Part shown: in pieces, positions 15,454 through 24,300 of the stretch
Position numbering within the stretch: the first letter of the stretch is position 1
Layout of the letters: each line of letters opens with the position of its first letter
Origin: Prevotella sp.
GTDB lineage: Bacteria; Bacteroidota; Bacteroidia; Bacteroidales; Bacteroidaceae
NCBI GenBank assembly: GCA_017462915.1
Contig: JAFTQG010000025.1
Location: 40,716-104,715 of the forward strand
DNA: 64,000 nt
Reading direction: 5' to 3'
Made by a program: the position numbers and the translations under genes
Notes under the pieces: generated by a model
The model's database searches: none
Seen by the model: the letters and a program-made list of their open reading frames with translations, nothing else
Told to the model about the DNA's origin: nothing

Positions 15454-17025
15454 TTATGTGAATAACGTCATTTCAGTAGTCGTAGCTTTCGCCTTGCGCT
15501 GGGGCTTCTTAGGCTCCTTCTCTGTTTTCTTTGGAAGATTCCAACCGCGCTGCTGGGCGACGGTGTAGTTGAACTTGAACCACACTTCTTCATCCAAAAA
15601 CTCAAAGTGCATGGTGCCCTTCTTGTAGCCCCTGCAGCGGAAGAATCCCCATTCAAACCATTCGCCCCACTCCTTACCAGGATTGAAGTTGCCTGAATAG
15701 CGCGAATAGTTCACGCAATCGAACAATGAGCCTATTTCATCGAAGTTCTTTCCCGTCATGTTGCACAGGGCCTTGCAGACATCATCCATCTGGTTACGTC
15801 CGTAATCTGAAAGTTCAACATACGGCTTTGGCTTATGGTCGTACCAGTCATAGCCGGAGCAAATGCTTGGCACGATGAAACGCTTGTTGACCATGTAATT
15901 CGCATTGGTTTTCCACGTTTCGCCTGCTGTGCTGTTCTCTGCACTGAAGGAACAGATGAGGTCAAAGGCTTCAATGAGCGTCCGGAGCATACGCTGGCCG
16001 TTGGTCTGAATGACCATATCAACCACTCGGTAGATATTCCCCATGGTGAAAGGCATACTTGACTGAGATTCCACGAACTTATTTATCTGTTCGCGCAGCT
16101 CTCTGGTTGCATATTTCTCCATATTGAGCTTTCGGAAGATGATACGCCAGTAATGCTTTTGCAGCTCCTTCTTATAGCGTTGGTGACTCACTTCTGTACG
16201 CCTGTCATCAGCTGTGAAGGCTCCAAAGCGGATAGGCAGATAACCATAGGTATTCTTGACCTGCTTTGCCTCTCCGGTCTTTTCGTCTATCTCTGTACGG
16301 AAATCAAAGAAATCGGCAGTTTCGTTAATCTCCTTTGACATCTTCATTACCTCGTCAAACATCTTCACGGCTGACACGTAGCGATTCACGATGTCACGGA
16401 CAAAATTGTACTGCATGAGTCCTTCACGTTCACCGCCCATTGCATCCACTTCATACTGATTGAAGAAATAGCCAGTGAACTCATTGGCACCTTCTCCATC
16501 CTTATACAGCTTCACAAGGGCGACATGAACGTCTGTCTTTCTCTCGGCCGTCTTGAACACCTGGCCAAGAAATTCTTCGCGTCCGTAGTTCTCGATCGTC
16601 TCTATCAGCTGGCGTTTCTTTCTGCTATCTGCATAACCATGATTGACGCTCTCGCTATTACAGAGGGCAACAATGGTACAGCCAGCTGGAGCTATATCAA
16701 AAGCGTGTAAGATATGCTCCACTCCTTTGCTAAATGGTGGATTCATCACTATCATGTCGATGTGGCTAACCATGTCTGAGGTAACTGTCAGGAAATCCTC
16801 GGCTATCACGTCACACTTGCCGTTGAGCAGCTTCAGGTTGTTTTGGTCGTTCTCACAGGCAATGACCTCACCAGCACCATTCTTTTTCAGCCAGTCAACG
16901 ATGTTTCCCTTGCCAGCTGATGGCTCCAGTATCGTCTTACCTATAAAGTCCTCACCCATCATCATCTGCTCGATGACTGCTGTAGGGGTGGGGTAGAAAT
17001 CCGGGTTGTCTGTAAAAATGTTCAT
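15454..17025 (-). CDS. adenine-type DNA methyltransferase with C-terminal DUF4942-like domain
   Basis: 523 aa. SAM motif I 'LEPSAGKGN' (33-41), acidic ribose-binding region 'CENDQNN' (57-63) and catalytic NPPF (95-98) mark an N6-adenine methyltransferase. From about residue 200 to 495 the sequence resembles DUF4942, a domain often fused to such enzymes in Bacteroidales mobile elements; the last 25 residues are basic. No restriction enzyme is nearby, so it probably protects phage DNA or marks it. The downstream 95-aa gene overlaps by 4 bases in the upstream direction. Confidence 0.8.
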   Translation of the reverse strand: MNIFTDNPDFYPTPTAVIEQMMMGEDFIGKTILEPSAGKGNIVDWLKKNGAGEVIACENDQNNLKLLNGKCDVIAEDFLTVTSDMVSHIDMIVMNPPFSKGVEHILHAFDIAPAGCTIVALCNSESVNHGYADSRKKRQLIETIENYGREEFLGQVFKTAERKTDVHVALVKLYKDGEGANEFTGYFFNQYEVDAMGGEREGLMQYNFVRDIVNRYVSAVKMFDEVMKMSKEINETADFFDFRTEIDEKTGEAKQVKNTYGYLPIRFGAFTADDRRTEVSHQRYKKELQKHYWRIIFRKLNMEKYATRELREQINKFVESQSSMPFTMGNIYRVVDMVIQTNGQRMLRTLIEAFDLICSFSAENSTAGETWKTNANYMVNKRFIVPSICSGYDWYDHKPKPYVELSDYGRNQMDDVCKALCNMTGKNFDEIGSLFDCVNYSRYSGNFNPGKEWGEWFEWGFFRCRGYKKGTMHFEFLDEEVWFKFNYTVAQQRGWNLPKKTEKEPKKPQRKAKATTTEMTLFT

Positions 17026-17309
17026 GCTGTCAGTTCTTTATATGCCTCAGTGAATCGTACAGAGTTCTGAAGCACGTCAATAAGTTCTTTCTTCTTCTCG
17101 TATCTCCAAGGCAAGTTAGCGAAAGTGTAGGGTACAAATATTCCACCTTTTCGCTGGAAGGTCTCTAACGTCCAGTAGGAGCCTCGATAGGCTATCTGTC
17201 CGCGCTTCTCTATCTGATTGGCTCTACGTATAGCAACGAGCTTATACGCTCCATCGTTGCTATAAGCAACGATGCGCCTTACCGTATTCTCAAAAACTTT
17301 GTTTGCCAT
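17022..17309 (-). CDS. hypothetical protein, 95 aa
   Basis: A basic, aromatic-rich protein that overlaps the start of the methyltransferase gene by 4 bases. No family was recognised. Confidence 0.55.
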   Translation of the reverse strand: MANKVFENTVRRIVAYSNDGAYKLVAIRRANQIEKRGQIAYRGSYWTLETFQRKGGIFVPYTFANLPWRYEKKKELIDVLQNSVRFTEAYKELTA

Positions 17310-17312
17310 AGT

Positions 17313-17645
17313 TCAGAGGGTGTAAATATACTCACGAACTTTCTTCAAATCATCCAGCTTGAGCGAATCAAGATAGTTGTGCAGAACGTTCAACAACTGG
17401 TTACGTTCTGTACGCTTTTTGCAGTAGTCATCGTAGTCTGCTTTGCTACCAAGGAAAATGTTCCAACCACACCAATCTGCGCAGGTCATTGTTTCCTTCT
17501 CGAATTTCCGACGCCATTGTGGGCCATCAGTGGTGATGTACTTAGGGCCGATACTAACGACCTTTTCCTCTACGCCCTCATGCCTCGTGTCATTGGAGTA
17601 AACATAGACGACATCGCCTTTTTTCAGTTCTGAAAGTCTTTTCAT
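17313..17645 (-). CDS. hypothetical protein, 110 aa
   Basis: The N-terminal 'LKKGDVVYVYSND' looks like a small beta-barrel (KOW/SH3-like) start; the C-terminal third is helical. First gene behind the promoter at 17685-17716. Confidence 0.55.
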   Translation of the reverse strand: MKRLSELKKGDVVYVYSNDTRHEGVEEKVVSIGPKYITTDGPQWRRKFEKETMTCADWCGWNIFLGSKADYDDYCKKRTERNQLLNVLHNYLDSLKLDDLKKVREYIYTL

Positions 17646-17684
17646 AATCTCGAAGTTTTGAAGTCAATATCTTATTTGCATGAG

Positions 17685-17716
17685 CAAAGGTACAAAGAAT
17701 TTATCAAATACGCAAG
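17685..17716 (-). promoter_or_regulatory. promoter with phage operator and leader
   Basis: CTTG at -33 (17713-17716), 20-bp spacer, TACCTTTG (17685-17692), minus strand. Operator-like TTATCAAATACGCAAG and leader elements are present. Confidence 0.7.
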
Positions 17717-17739
17717 TTTTTAGCGTAAATTTTTCGTCA

Positions 17740-18165
17740 TTCATACTATTTACTCTCTTACCACCATTGGTGGGGTGTTGATTACTGGTTGTCGCCTCCA
17801 GAGGATGATAAAGCGTTCTCTCTGCTGCCTGGGTGATACGTGCGGCCACGGTTTCTGATAGGTTGGCTCCGGCTGCACAAACGCATTTGGTTTCGGGGTT
17901 GCGAGTGCTTTCTGCTATCCTCGGACTGATCTGGCGCAGTTCTAAACGCCTCGGCACATATAAAACCTCTTTGCCGGCTCGGTGGTTGGTATGGGCTTTC
18001 CCTTGCCCCTCCCTTATAGCGAGGAGTCGCGCATCGCTTTCAAGTTCCTTTTTTGTTTCTGAGGTGGAAAGCAACTTCAAAGGTGCTACCGAAAATACGG
18101 ATAAAACCACCTGGCCCTAATGAGGGGCTTTGTTGGTGCCGGAGGCTTGAACTCCAGCGCACAGC
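17740..18165. other. unexplained GC-rich, structured 420-bp region
   Basis: This stretch is more GC-rich than its surroundings and holds no convincing gene. On the minus strand it begins with a T-arm-like stem-loop (TGGAG, TTCAAGC loop, CTCCG at about 18136-18152), then GCCC/GGGC and AGGTG/CACCT hairpins. Open frames exist on both strands: 17664-18110 minus with a GTG start that runs into the next promoter, and 17833-18120 plus. A structured RNA or a chromosomal repeat fragment are both possible. Confidence 0.4.
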
Positions 18166-18169
18166 CTTA

Positions 18170-18784
18170 TTACTGATTCACCACTGCAGGCTTCACAAGT
18201 TCTGTGATACCACGCTTGACTGTTTTCTTCGGGGCTTCCAGTTGGTCACAGATAGCAATCCTGTAGCCAGCCCTCACAAGCTTCGGAAGGTATGTGTCGA
18301 GTGCATGGTGAGGGAAACCTGCCATTCTTGTGCGGTCTGAGTTGCGCTTGGTAAGCGTTATTCCGAGGGTCTTTGCACATTTCTCTGCATCTTCATCGTA
18401 GGTCTCATAGAAGTCACCGCAACGGAACAGAATAATAGCGTTCGGGTGCTTCTCCTTCAAGTCACGGTACTGCTTCAATATCGGAGTGAGTGCAACCACC
18501 TTGTGCTCAGGATGAGCGTCGATGAACTCCTGCAGGCGTGTCTCGCACTCCCATGAGAAGCAGATGTTGTTCTCGCATGAAGGGCTCCAGTTGAAATCAA
18601 ACGCCTTCTGACCGTATTCGTTGCGAACAGCACCTTTGCAGTGCTTCTCATTAGCCACCTTAATGCAGTAGTCTTGAATCTCGTCGAAGGTCTCAACACC
18701 TTCCAACTGATAGCTGGTAGTGATATTGGTAATCTCACCTGTCATGTCACTGTAGGTCTCAACTGAGAAAAATTTCTTTGCCAT
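18170..18784 (-). CDS. stand-alone MutS mismatch-recognition (domain I) protein
   Basis: 204 aa. The start at 18784 is set by the promoter at 18828-18859. From about residue 100 the sequence follows MutS domain I: '[19 protein letters not shown]', '[11 protein letters not shown]' with the Phe-Tyr-Glu mismatch-reading motif, 'LTKR', '[17 protein letters not shown]' and 'AICDQLEAP'. The ATPase, clamp and lever domains of full MutS (about 850 aa) are absent. Residues 1-95 are an unrelated alpha/beta region. It could bind unusual DNA structures in phage or host DNA; the function is unknown. Confidence 0.8.
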   Translation of the reverse strand: MAKKFFSVETYSDMTGEITNITTSYQLEGVETFDEIQDYCIKVANEKHCKGAVRNEYGQKAFDFNWSPSCENNICFSWECETRLQEFIDAHPEHKVVALTPILKQYRDLKEKHPNAIILFRCGDFYETYDEDAEKCAKTLGITLTKRNSDRTRMAGFPHHALDTYLPKLVRAGYRIAICDQLEAPKKTVKRGITELVKPAVVNQ

Positions 18785-18827
18785 AATTCTTAAAGTTTTG
18801 AAGTTTATTATTATCTTATTTACACTA

Positions 18828-18859
18828 CAAAGATACAGAGTTTTAATCATATACGCAAA
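18828..18859 (-). promoter_or_regulatory. promoter with phage operator and leader
   Basis: TTTG (18856-18859), 20-bp spacer, TATCTTTG (18828-18835), minus strand; ATCATATACGCAAA covers -33. The leader contains AAATAAGATA and CTTCAAAAC. Confidence 0.75.
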
Positions 18860-18902
18860 TTTGCCAACTTTTATTTTGGTTAGCTGATGTTAAAGTTTTG
18901 GC

Positions 18903-19127
18903 TTATACTTCGTAATCTTCTGTGTCGATGTCAAGGTCTGTAATTGTGAACGTCCGTATGCACGACATGAGGCCAGTCTGACCGTATGGATAAAGCGTCG
19001 ATGCAGTGTAAACACTCTTGCGGAAGTTCTCTAATGCTATGGCCTTGGCTTCCTCGTCTGAATTGGCAATAAACTCATGCAGTCTGGCAATCTTTGGTGC
19101 CTGTGGATAAACTTGAACGTATCTCAT
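18903..19127 (-). CDS. hypothetical protein, 74 aa
   Basis: The product has a mixed alpha/beta pattern and an acidic C-terminus. Second gene of the short operon from 19459. No family was recognised. Confidence 0.55.
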   Translation of the reverse strand: MRYVQVYPQAPKIARLHEFIANSDEEAKAIALENFRKSVYTASTLYPYGQTGLMSCIRTFTITDLDIDTEDYEV

Positions 19128-19131
19128 ACTC

Positions 19132-19416
19132 TTACTTGTTAGCGTTTAGTCTCTCATTTATCCAATCAAGTCTCTCTTGGTAGGCTTGCTGCTGGCCCTG
19201 CAGCATAGCAATGACCAGCTCTGCTTTGTTTACTTCTTCAAGACTGAGTGCAAACACCACGCCCTGCTCCACGTTCCTAATGCGCTTGCGAAGGCTTGCG
19301 ATAGTAGCCTTGATAGCTTTGATATTGGGGATTCCTCCCTTTGCGAAGGCAGCGTCTAACTGCTCCTTAATGGAAGTGTACGACTCCTGCTTTATCTGCT
19401 CTGTTGTCTGTGCCAT
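19132..19416 (-). CDS. coiled-coil hypothetical protein, 94 aa
   Basis: Almost entirely helical with Gln/Lys/Glu-rich heptads. First gene behind the promoter at 19459-19490. Confidence 0.55.
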   Translation of the reverse strand: MAQTTEQIKQESYTSIKEQLDAAFAKGGIPNIKAIKATIASLRKRIRNVEQGVVFALSLEEVNKAELVIAMLQGQQQAYQERLDWINERLNANK

Positions 19417-19458
19417 AATCTCTAAGTTTTGAAGGGTTAAATATCTTATTTGACACTA

Positions 19459-19490
19459 CAAAGGTAGTCATTATTTATCAGATACGCAAC
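19459..19490 (-). promoter_or_regulatory. promoter with phage operator and leader
   Basis: GTTG at -33 (19487-19490), TACCTTTG (19459-19466), 20-bp spacer, minus strand. Operator variant TTATCAGATACGCAAC. It fires away from the plus-strand lipoprotein gene. Confidence 0.7.
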
Positions 19491-19538
19491 ATTTACCACC
19501 TTTATTTTCAGTTAGCTTGTGTTAAATTTATCACTTCT

Positions 19539-19570
19539 GCAACGTGTCTCGAAAATAAGTTGTATCTTTG
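19539..19570 (+). promoter_or_regulatory. promoter of the plus-strand lipoprotein gene
   Basis: TATCTTTG (19563-19570) fits the -7 consensus 17 bases before the ATG at 19588; the -33 element is weak. The phage operator is absent, so the gene can be on in the lysogen. Confidence 0.55.
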
Positions 19571-19587
19571 CAGAAAAATTCGTGAGT

Positions 19588-20358
19588 ATGAAAAGAATCC
19601 CCAAATTTATAACCGTTTTCCTTCTCTTTTTCGTTGTTTCTATACATTTCTCATGTTCAAATAAACAACTAAAAGAAAGTGCTTCTACTGAGCAAGTTTC
19701 TCAACGTGAAGCAGATTCCCTCCTTCTTGAAAAATGCAAGAAGCTTTATACAAAATTAGATTCCATAAAAGACACCAAAGATTTTCCCACCTATGGCTTT
19801 TCTGTAGATGGCCCGTATAGCTGGTGGCTTAACGAAATACACGCTTTCTCTGAATCCGAAAACAAATCTCTTTTTTCTGCCTATGGTATAACACAATCAG
19901 ACATCGAACAGGTTGCGCTTGATTATGTTAATTCTAATACCATTTTAAGCGTCGAAGAAATTAAAGCTGCAGATGAAAGGCGTAATAGAGTTGAAAGAAT
20001 CCTTTATTTCGGCATTCGTCTTGATTCTGATTTTAGCTCTGAAATTGCAAGCGCCATCAATAATAGTTCAAAAACCATTCTTGGCAGGTGGAAACTAACA
20101 GCGCACCAAGCAAAAACGCTATCATATATTCTTGAAGTTTTTAGTGTAAACGATAATTACTATTTCACGCAATCTTATACAAATGGGAATGAGCCTACCA
20201 GTGGCAAGCTCATTCGAAGAGGACATGCTTTCTATGAAGTCCCCAGTGTCTCAGGTGATTATTTTGTCATTCTCGATGACATTCTCTTTCTTGCTGACGA
20301 TGGTGGCGAATACGAAGATGGCACAAAGGGACTTTACTCTATCACTCCATTAAAATAG
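19588..20358 (+). CDS. putative lipoprotein, lysogenic-conversion (moron) candidate
   Basis: 256 aa; the start at 19588 follows a -7 box. Residues 1-22 form a signal peptide with a basic start, a hydrophobic core and 'SIHFSC', giving a lipidation Cys near residue 22; the -3 residue is not the usual Leu. The mature part is soluble and mixed alpha/beta with no known family. It is the only gene on the plus strand between 1 and 62.9 kb, is AT-rich and has its own promoter: the pattern of a moron gene. It overlaps the converging methyltransferase gene by 9 bases. A surface role such as phage exclusion is an inference. Confidence 0.65.
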   Translation: MKRIPKFITVFLLFFVVSIHFSCSNKQLKESASTEQVSQREADSLLLEKCKKLYTKLDSIKDTKDFPTYGFSVDGPYSWWLNEIHAFSESENKSLFSAYGITQSDIEQVALDYVNSNTILSVEEIKAADERRNRVERILYFGIRLDSDFSSEIASAINNSSKTILGRWKLTAHQAKTLSYILEVFSVNDNYYFTQSYTNGNEPTSGKLIRRGHAFYEVPSVSGDYFVILDDILFLADDGGEYEDGTKGLYSITPLK

Positions 20359-21099
20359 CGTCTGCTGTTTAGCCTCTCCCTTCAGCCGATTCTCAGCAAC
20401 AGCATAGAACTTCTCATTATTCTCTATGCCGATGTATTTCCTGCAAAGCCTTTGAGCGGCAACAGCCGTAGTGCCTGAGCCCAGGAATGGGTCAAGCACC
20501 ACGTCACCTTCATTCGTTGACAAGCGGATGAAACGCTCCATTATCTCAGCGGGTTTCTGTGTTGGATGCAGCTTCTTACGGACTGACTGAGCATGGAGAA
20601 TACGGCTATACATTTCGCTATCATCCATAGCTTTCAGTCCAGTACCAAGCTCATAGATACGAATGATAAACTCAGCGTTTTGAGCAAAGCGTTTCTTGTT
20701 GATGATTCCCAGAGGTTTCTCCCAAACCAGCAGGGCGAACTTATAACCGTGCTCTATAGCCCACTGAGCGTATAGCGGTATCTGGTCCTCGCAACAGAAG
20801 ATGTATGCGTTCATCTTCTTCATCAGCCGTGGTGTCAAATCCAGCCAACGGTAGATGTCATCCTTCGTGAACTGCACCTTGATCCTACACTCTCCACTCT
20901 CGTCATTGTAGTCATAGAGCGAAGTGTTGCTATGGCACTTCTCATTCTCACCGCGCTCAAACTTGCCGTTGTGCTTACTGAAGCAATACGGCGGGTCGGT
21001 CACAATGAGGTCAATGCTATATGCTGGCAGGTCATCCATCACCTGCAGGTTGTCGCCGAATATCAGCCGGCTTTCCTTGATAGTGTTGATGTACCTCAT
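20350..21099 (-). CDS. site-specific DNA methyltransferase (DNA methylase N-4/N-6 family)
   Basis: 249 aa. TDPPY (34-38) is the catalytic motif IV; 'HPTQKPAEIMERFI' and 'VLDPFLGSGTTAVAA' near residues 200-220 are the usual C-terminal motifs X and I, giving the beta-class order. Methylates adenine N6 or cytosine N4. No cognate endonuclease is visible, so it is probably a protective or regulatory phage enzyme. It overlaps the upstream HTH gene by 4 bases. Confidence 0.88.
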   Translation of the reverse strand: MRYINTIKESRLIFGDNLQVMDDLPAYSIDLIVTDPPYCFSKHNGKFERGENEKCHSNTSLYDYNDESGECRIKVQFTKDDIYRWLDLTPRLMKKMNAYIFCCEDQIPLYAQWAIEHGYKFALLVWEKPLGIINKKRFAQNAEFIIRIYELGTGLKAMDDSEMYSRILHAQSVRKKLHPTQKPAEIMERFIRLSTNEGDVVLDPFLGSGTTAVAAQRLCRKYIGIENNEKFYAVAENRLKGEAKQQTLF

Positions 21100-21329
21100 A
21101 GCTTTACCCTCTTAGTCATACGGTCAATGAGTTTGTAGATGCCTCGCTCGGACATCTGGTATTTCTCCGAAAGGTGGTAAACGATATATCCCACCTTGTG
21201 ATGCTTCGCCTTCATGTCCTTATATTCGGCCATGAGGTCAAGGTATTTGACATCTTTCGGGTCGATGCCGTTCTCTACTAAAGCCTCCATCAGAGACTTG
21301 TTAAGCTGAAATAATTCGTATCTGGTCAT
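21096..21329 (-). CDS. small helix-turn-helix protein, 77 aa (Mor-like?)
   Basis: The C-terminal 'LSEKYQMSERGIYKLIDRM' looks like an HTH with a recognition helix, preceded by helical segments. Size and pattern resemble Mor/C-type activators, but dimerisation features cannot be checked. It follows the tape measure gene, so it may regulate late or host genes. Confidence 0.55.
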   Translation of the reverse strand: MTRYELFQLNKSLMEALVENGIDPKDVKYLDLMAEYKDMKAKHHKVGYIVYHLSEKYQMSERGIYKLIDRMTKRVKL

Positions 21330-21351
21330 AATAACGTGATTTGGTTCTTAC

Positions 21352-24300
21352 TTATAGGTTGTCAAGACTCTCGATAACATCTACTTTACGCTGTGCGTCC
21401 GCAATCTCCACTACAGACACCACGGGACGAATCTCCTGAGCTGCCTCAGTATAGACGCGCTGTAGTTCCTCCGTGGGCATGGTGTAGTCTCTGTAGGCAT
21501 AGCTGGCCTGCATCGGCACCACACCCTTACCTACCTCGTTCATAGCAGCCAGCAAAGGCTCATAGAGTTTAGTGGCCCTTGCGGTCATCACATACTCACC
21601 ATTACTGAGCATAGCAGGGATAGAGTCAGACGTGCCAGTGCCCGGCCCTGTCACCTTGCCACCTGTGGCGTACTTGCTACCTTCTGATTTTTCAGAACGT
21701 ATGCTGTCTATCTGGCTGTTGGCTTGCTTCACCGTACTGATAGCAGTAGCGATATTGGCAAGCACCGTAGCCACCGTCGTAGCGATAGCTGCAAGGTTAG
21801 CCGGGTAAGGCAGGGATGCAGCGGAAGCGATACCAGCGGACAAAGCACGACCTGTGTCAATGGAAATCTGTGCCAACGTGATTATCTCGCTAAGTCTCAC
21901 CATTGCCTCGTTGTTGTCAGCAAGAGCGTTGGCAAGAGATACAAGGCTGTTGGTCACTGAGCGTACTGCTGTGAAGTATGCCTTGCGATTCTTCAGGTCG
22001 GCATTGCGGAAAGCGGCCATTGCAGCATATTTGTCTTTCTCAGCATTGAGCCGGCGGGTGTTGAACTGCTGTTCAGTCTCACCTTCCAACTGCCCCTGAC
22101 GCACGATGTCCTCATACTTCTGTGCCGCTGCCTGCTGACGCACGGCAAGGATAGCAAGCTCGCTGTCGTTCACCACGTCAAGGCGAAGCTGTTCCAGGCC
22201 CATTTGCTGCTCTACCCAGTCCTCACCGTTCTGCTGTTCACTCAGAATGCGCTGGGTTTCCCACATTTCCAGCTCGGTAATCTGGTTCATCAAAGCTTGC
22301 TGACGTTCACTTGCGAGCTGCTGCTGGTATTGCTGTTCAAGAATGAGGTTTTGACGACGTGACGCCTCCAGCACATTATTCTCCCTCTCGGCATATTCTT
22401 CTTTGACAGCAAGAATAGCTTCAGACCCTTTCTGTTGGATTTGCAGAAGGTTAGCTTGTGCCAATGCTGCGGCATCGGATTCAGCACCATACTGAGCAAC
22501 GGCAGCGTCATATTGCTGCTGCGCTGCTGCGTCGGCAATACGCTTCTTTTCCTCTGCATCAGCCACACGGTTTTCTCTCTCACGCTGCAGAGCGATAAGG
22601 TCAAGTTCTGCTTTCTGCTCATTCTGCTCTTTCTTCAGTTCTAACTCCTGACGGGAGCCTTTCATTGCAACAGAGAGACGTGACTGAATAAGTTTCTGCT
22701 GATCCTGCACCTGACGCTCCCACTCCTTGTCATCGAGTTTGGCCAGTTCCTCGTTTTTCTTCTGCTCTTTGGCAAGGATAGTACGCTCAATAGCAGACCG
22801 GGCAGTCTCAGTGAGGTTCTTCTCAGTAGCCAGCTTCACCTTCAGCTTGCGGATTTCGCCGTCATACTGCTGCTCCAGCTGTTGGCGACGTTTTGCAGCA
22901 GTATCTTTCATCAGGTCAAGCATGGCCTTCTCTGCTTCTTCGAGTGCCTTTGCTTCTAACTCAGCCTGTTTCTGTGCAGTGGTTTTGCCATTTCCGCCAC
23001 GTCCACCACCACCGCTGCCGCCTTTGCCTTGGCCAATCAGCGTATTATAGTCACTAAGGGCATCGTTCATCTTCTTTCGAGCGTCAAGCACCTGCTGGGT
23101 CGTGGCAGACTGGTCTTTGATGATTCGGTGATACTCATCCTTCGCGTCTTGCCATGCTTTGAGGTGAGCCTGAACGTCTTGGGTGTAGGTAAGTTCTGGA
23201 GTGCCATCAGAGCCTCCCCCTCCTGTTCCACTACCTGAACCACCAGTAGGATTGTTCATCTTATTTATCTCACCCTCTAAATAAGTGATAGTCTTGTTCT
23301 TTTCGGTCACCAAATCTTCTGCAAGCTCACGCTCCCTGCTTTTTTTATTGTATTGTCCAAGTATAGGGTCAGCATTAGCAGCTGCACCCATGCTTTCATG
23401 GACTATCTGAGGCGCAAAGGAACCGCTCGTAGTCACAGCATTCCGAGGATTAGAAGTCCTTCTAAGTCTATCTTGTTCACTTGCTGCATCGTATTCGGCT
23501 TGATGCTCGTCCATCCATTTTGTATTATCATCTATTATTTGCTGTTGGTCGATAATCTCTTTTGTAATGTCAGTTATCTTCTGTTTATACGCCTCTGCTT
23601 TTGCGGCACGAACAATAGCGTCTGCAAGGTCATTGTATTTACCAGCAGCCTCACCAGCAAGTATTGCTTCGGTTGTAAGACCGTCAAACACGTCGGGATA
23701 TAGCTTTTGCAGCTTCTCAGCAGCTTCTCTACGTTTATCCTCACTTAGGGTCACGTCTTGCGTTGCATCATAGAGCTGCCTTAGTTTTGAAATCTCATCT
23801 GCACAACTTTCTGATGCTTTCTTGTTAGCGTCATTGATAGCTAACTGAGTGGCAGACAACTTTTCTCCTTCGGTGGCAGCTTTCTTTATCCAACTAATAA
23901 GCGACATGAGGCCATCAATGGCGAGCGTTATTGCCGCAGTCAGAGCAAAGCTGCGCAGCATTGTCTTTGAAGCAGTGACGAACCCTTGCACGGCAGTCTT
24001 TGCTACAGCCATTCCACGCTGCCACGCTGAACCACTATTCATAGCAGCGGCTTTATGCCATGCTTGTGTCTCTGCAAGAGCGGCTTTTGTACGCTGCTTT
24101 TCTATTTCATCCAACCTACGCTTTTGGTCAAGCGTCCTTGCTCTCAGTTGCACTTCCTCTGCACCCGAAGCCTTTTGCAGTGCTTTGAGGTCACGGGCGT
24201 TGGTTTGCTGCAGAGCCTTATACTCCTTATCGAGAGCCTTTTTCGTGGCTGTAGCCTGTTCGGCATTAGTGACAGCAGAAGCGCGAATCTCTGCGAAAGA

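Noticed and set aside
17664-18110. 148-codon minus-strand frame with GTG start
   Set aside because: It runs into the promoter and operator of the gene at 17645; kept only as part of an unexplained region.
18128-18160. tRNA gene suggested by a T-arm-like stem
   Set aside because: No acceptor, D-arm or anticodon arm could be folded around it on either strand.
15454-21099. Complete restriction-modification system
   Set aside because: Two methyltransferases are present but no endonuclease or specificity subunit nearby.
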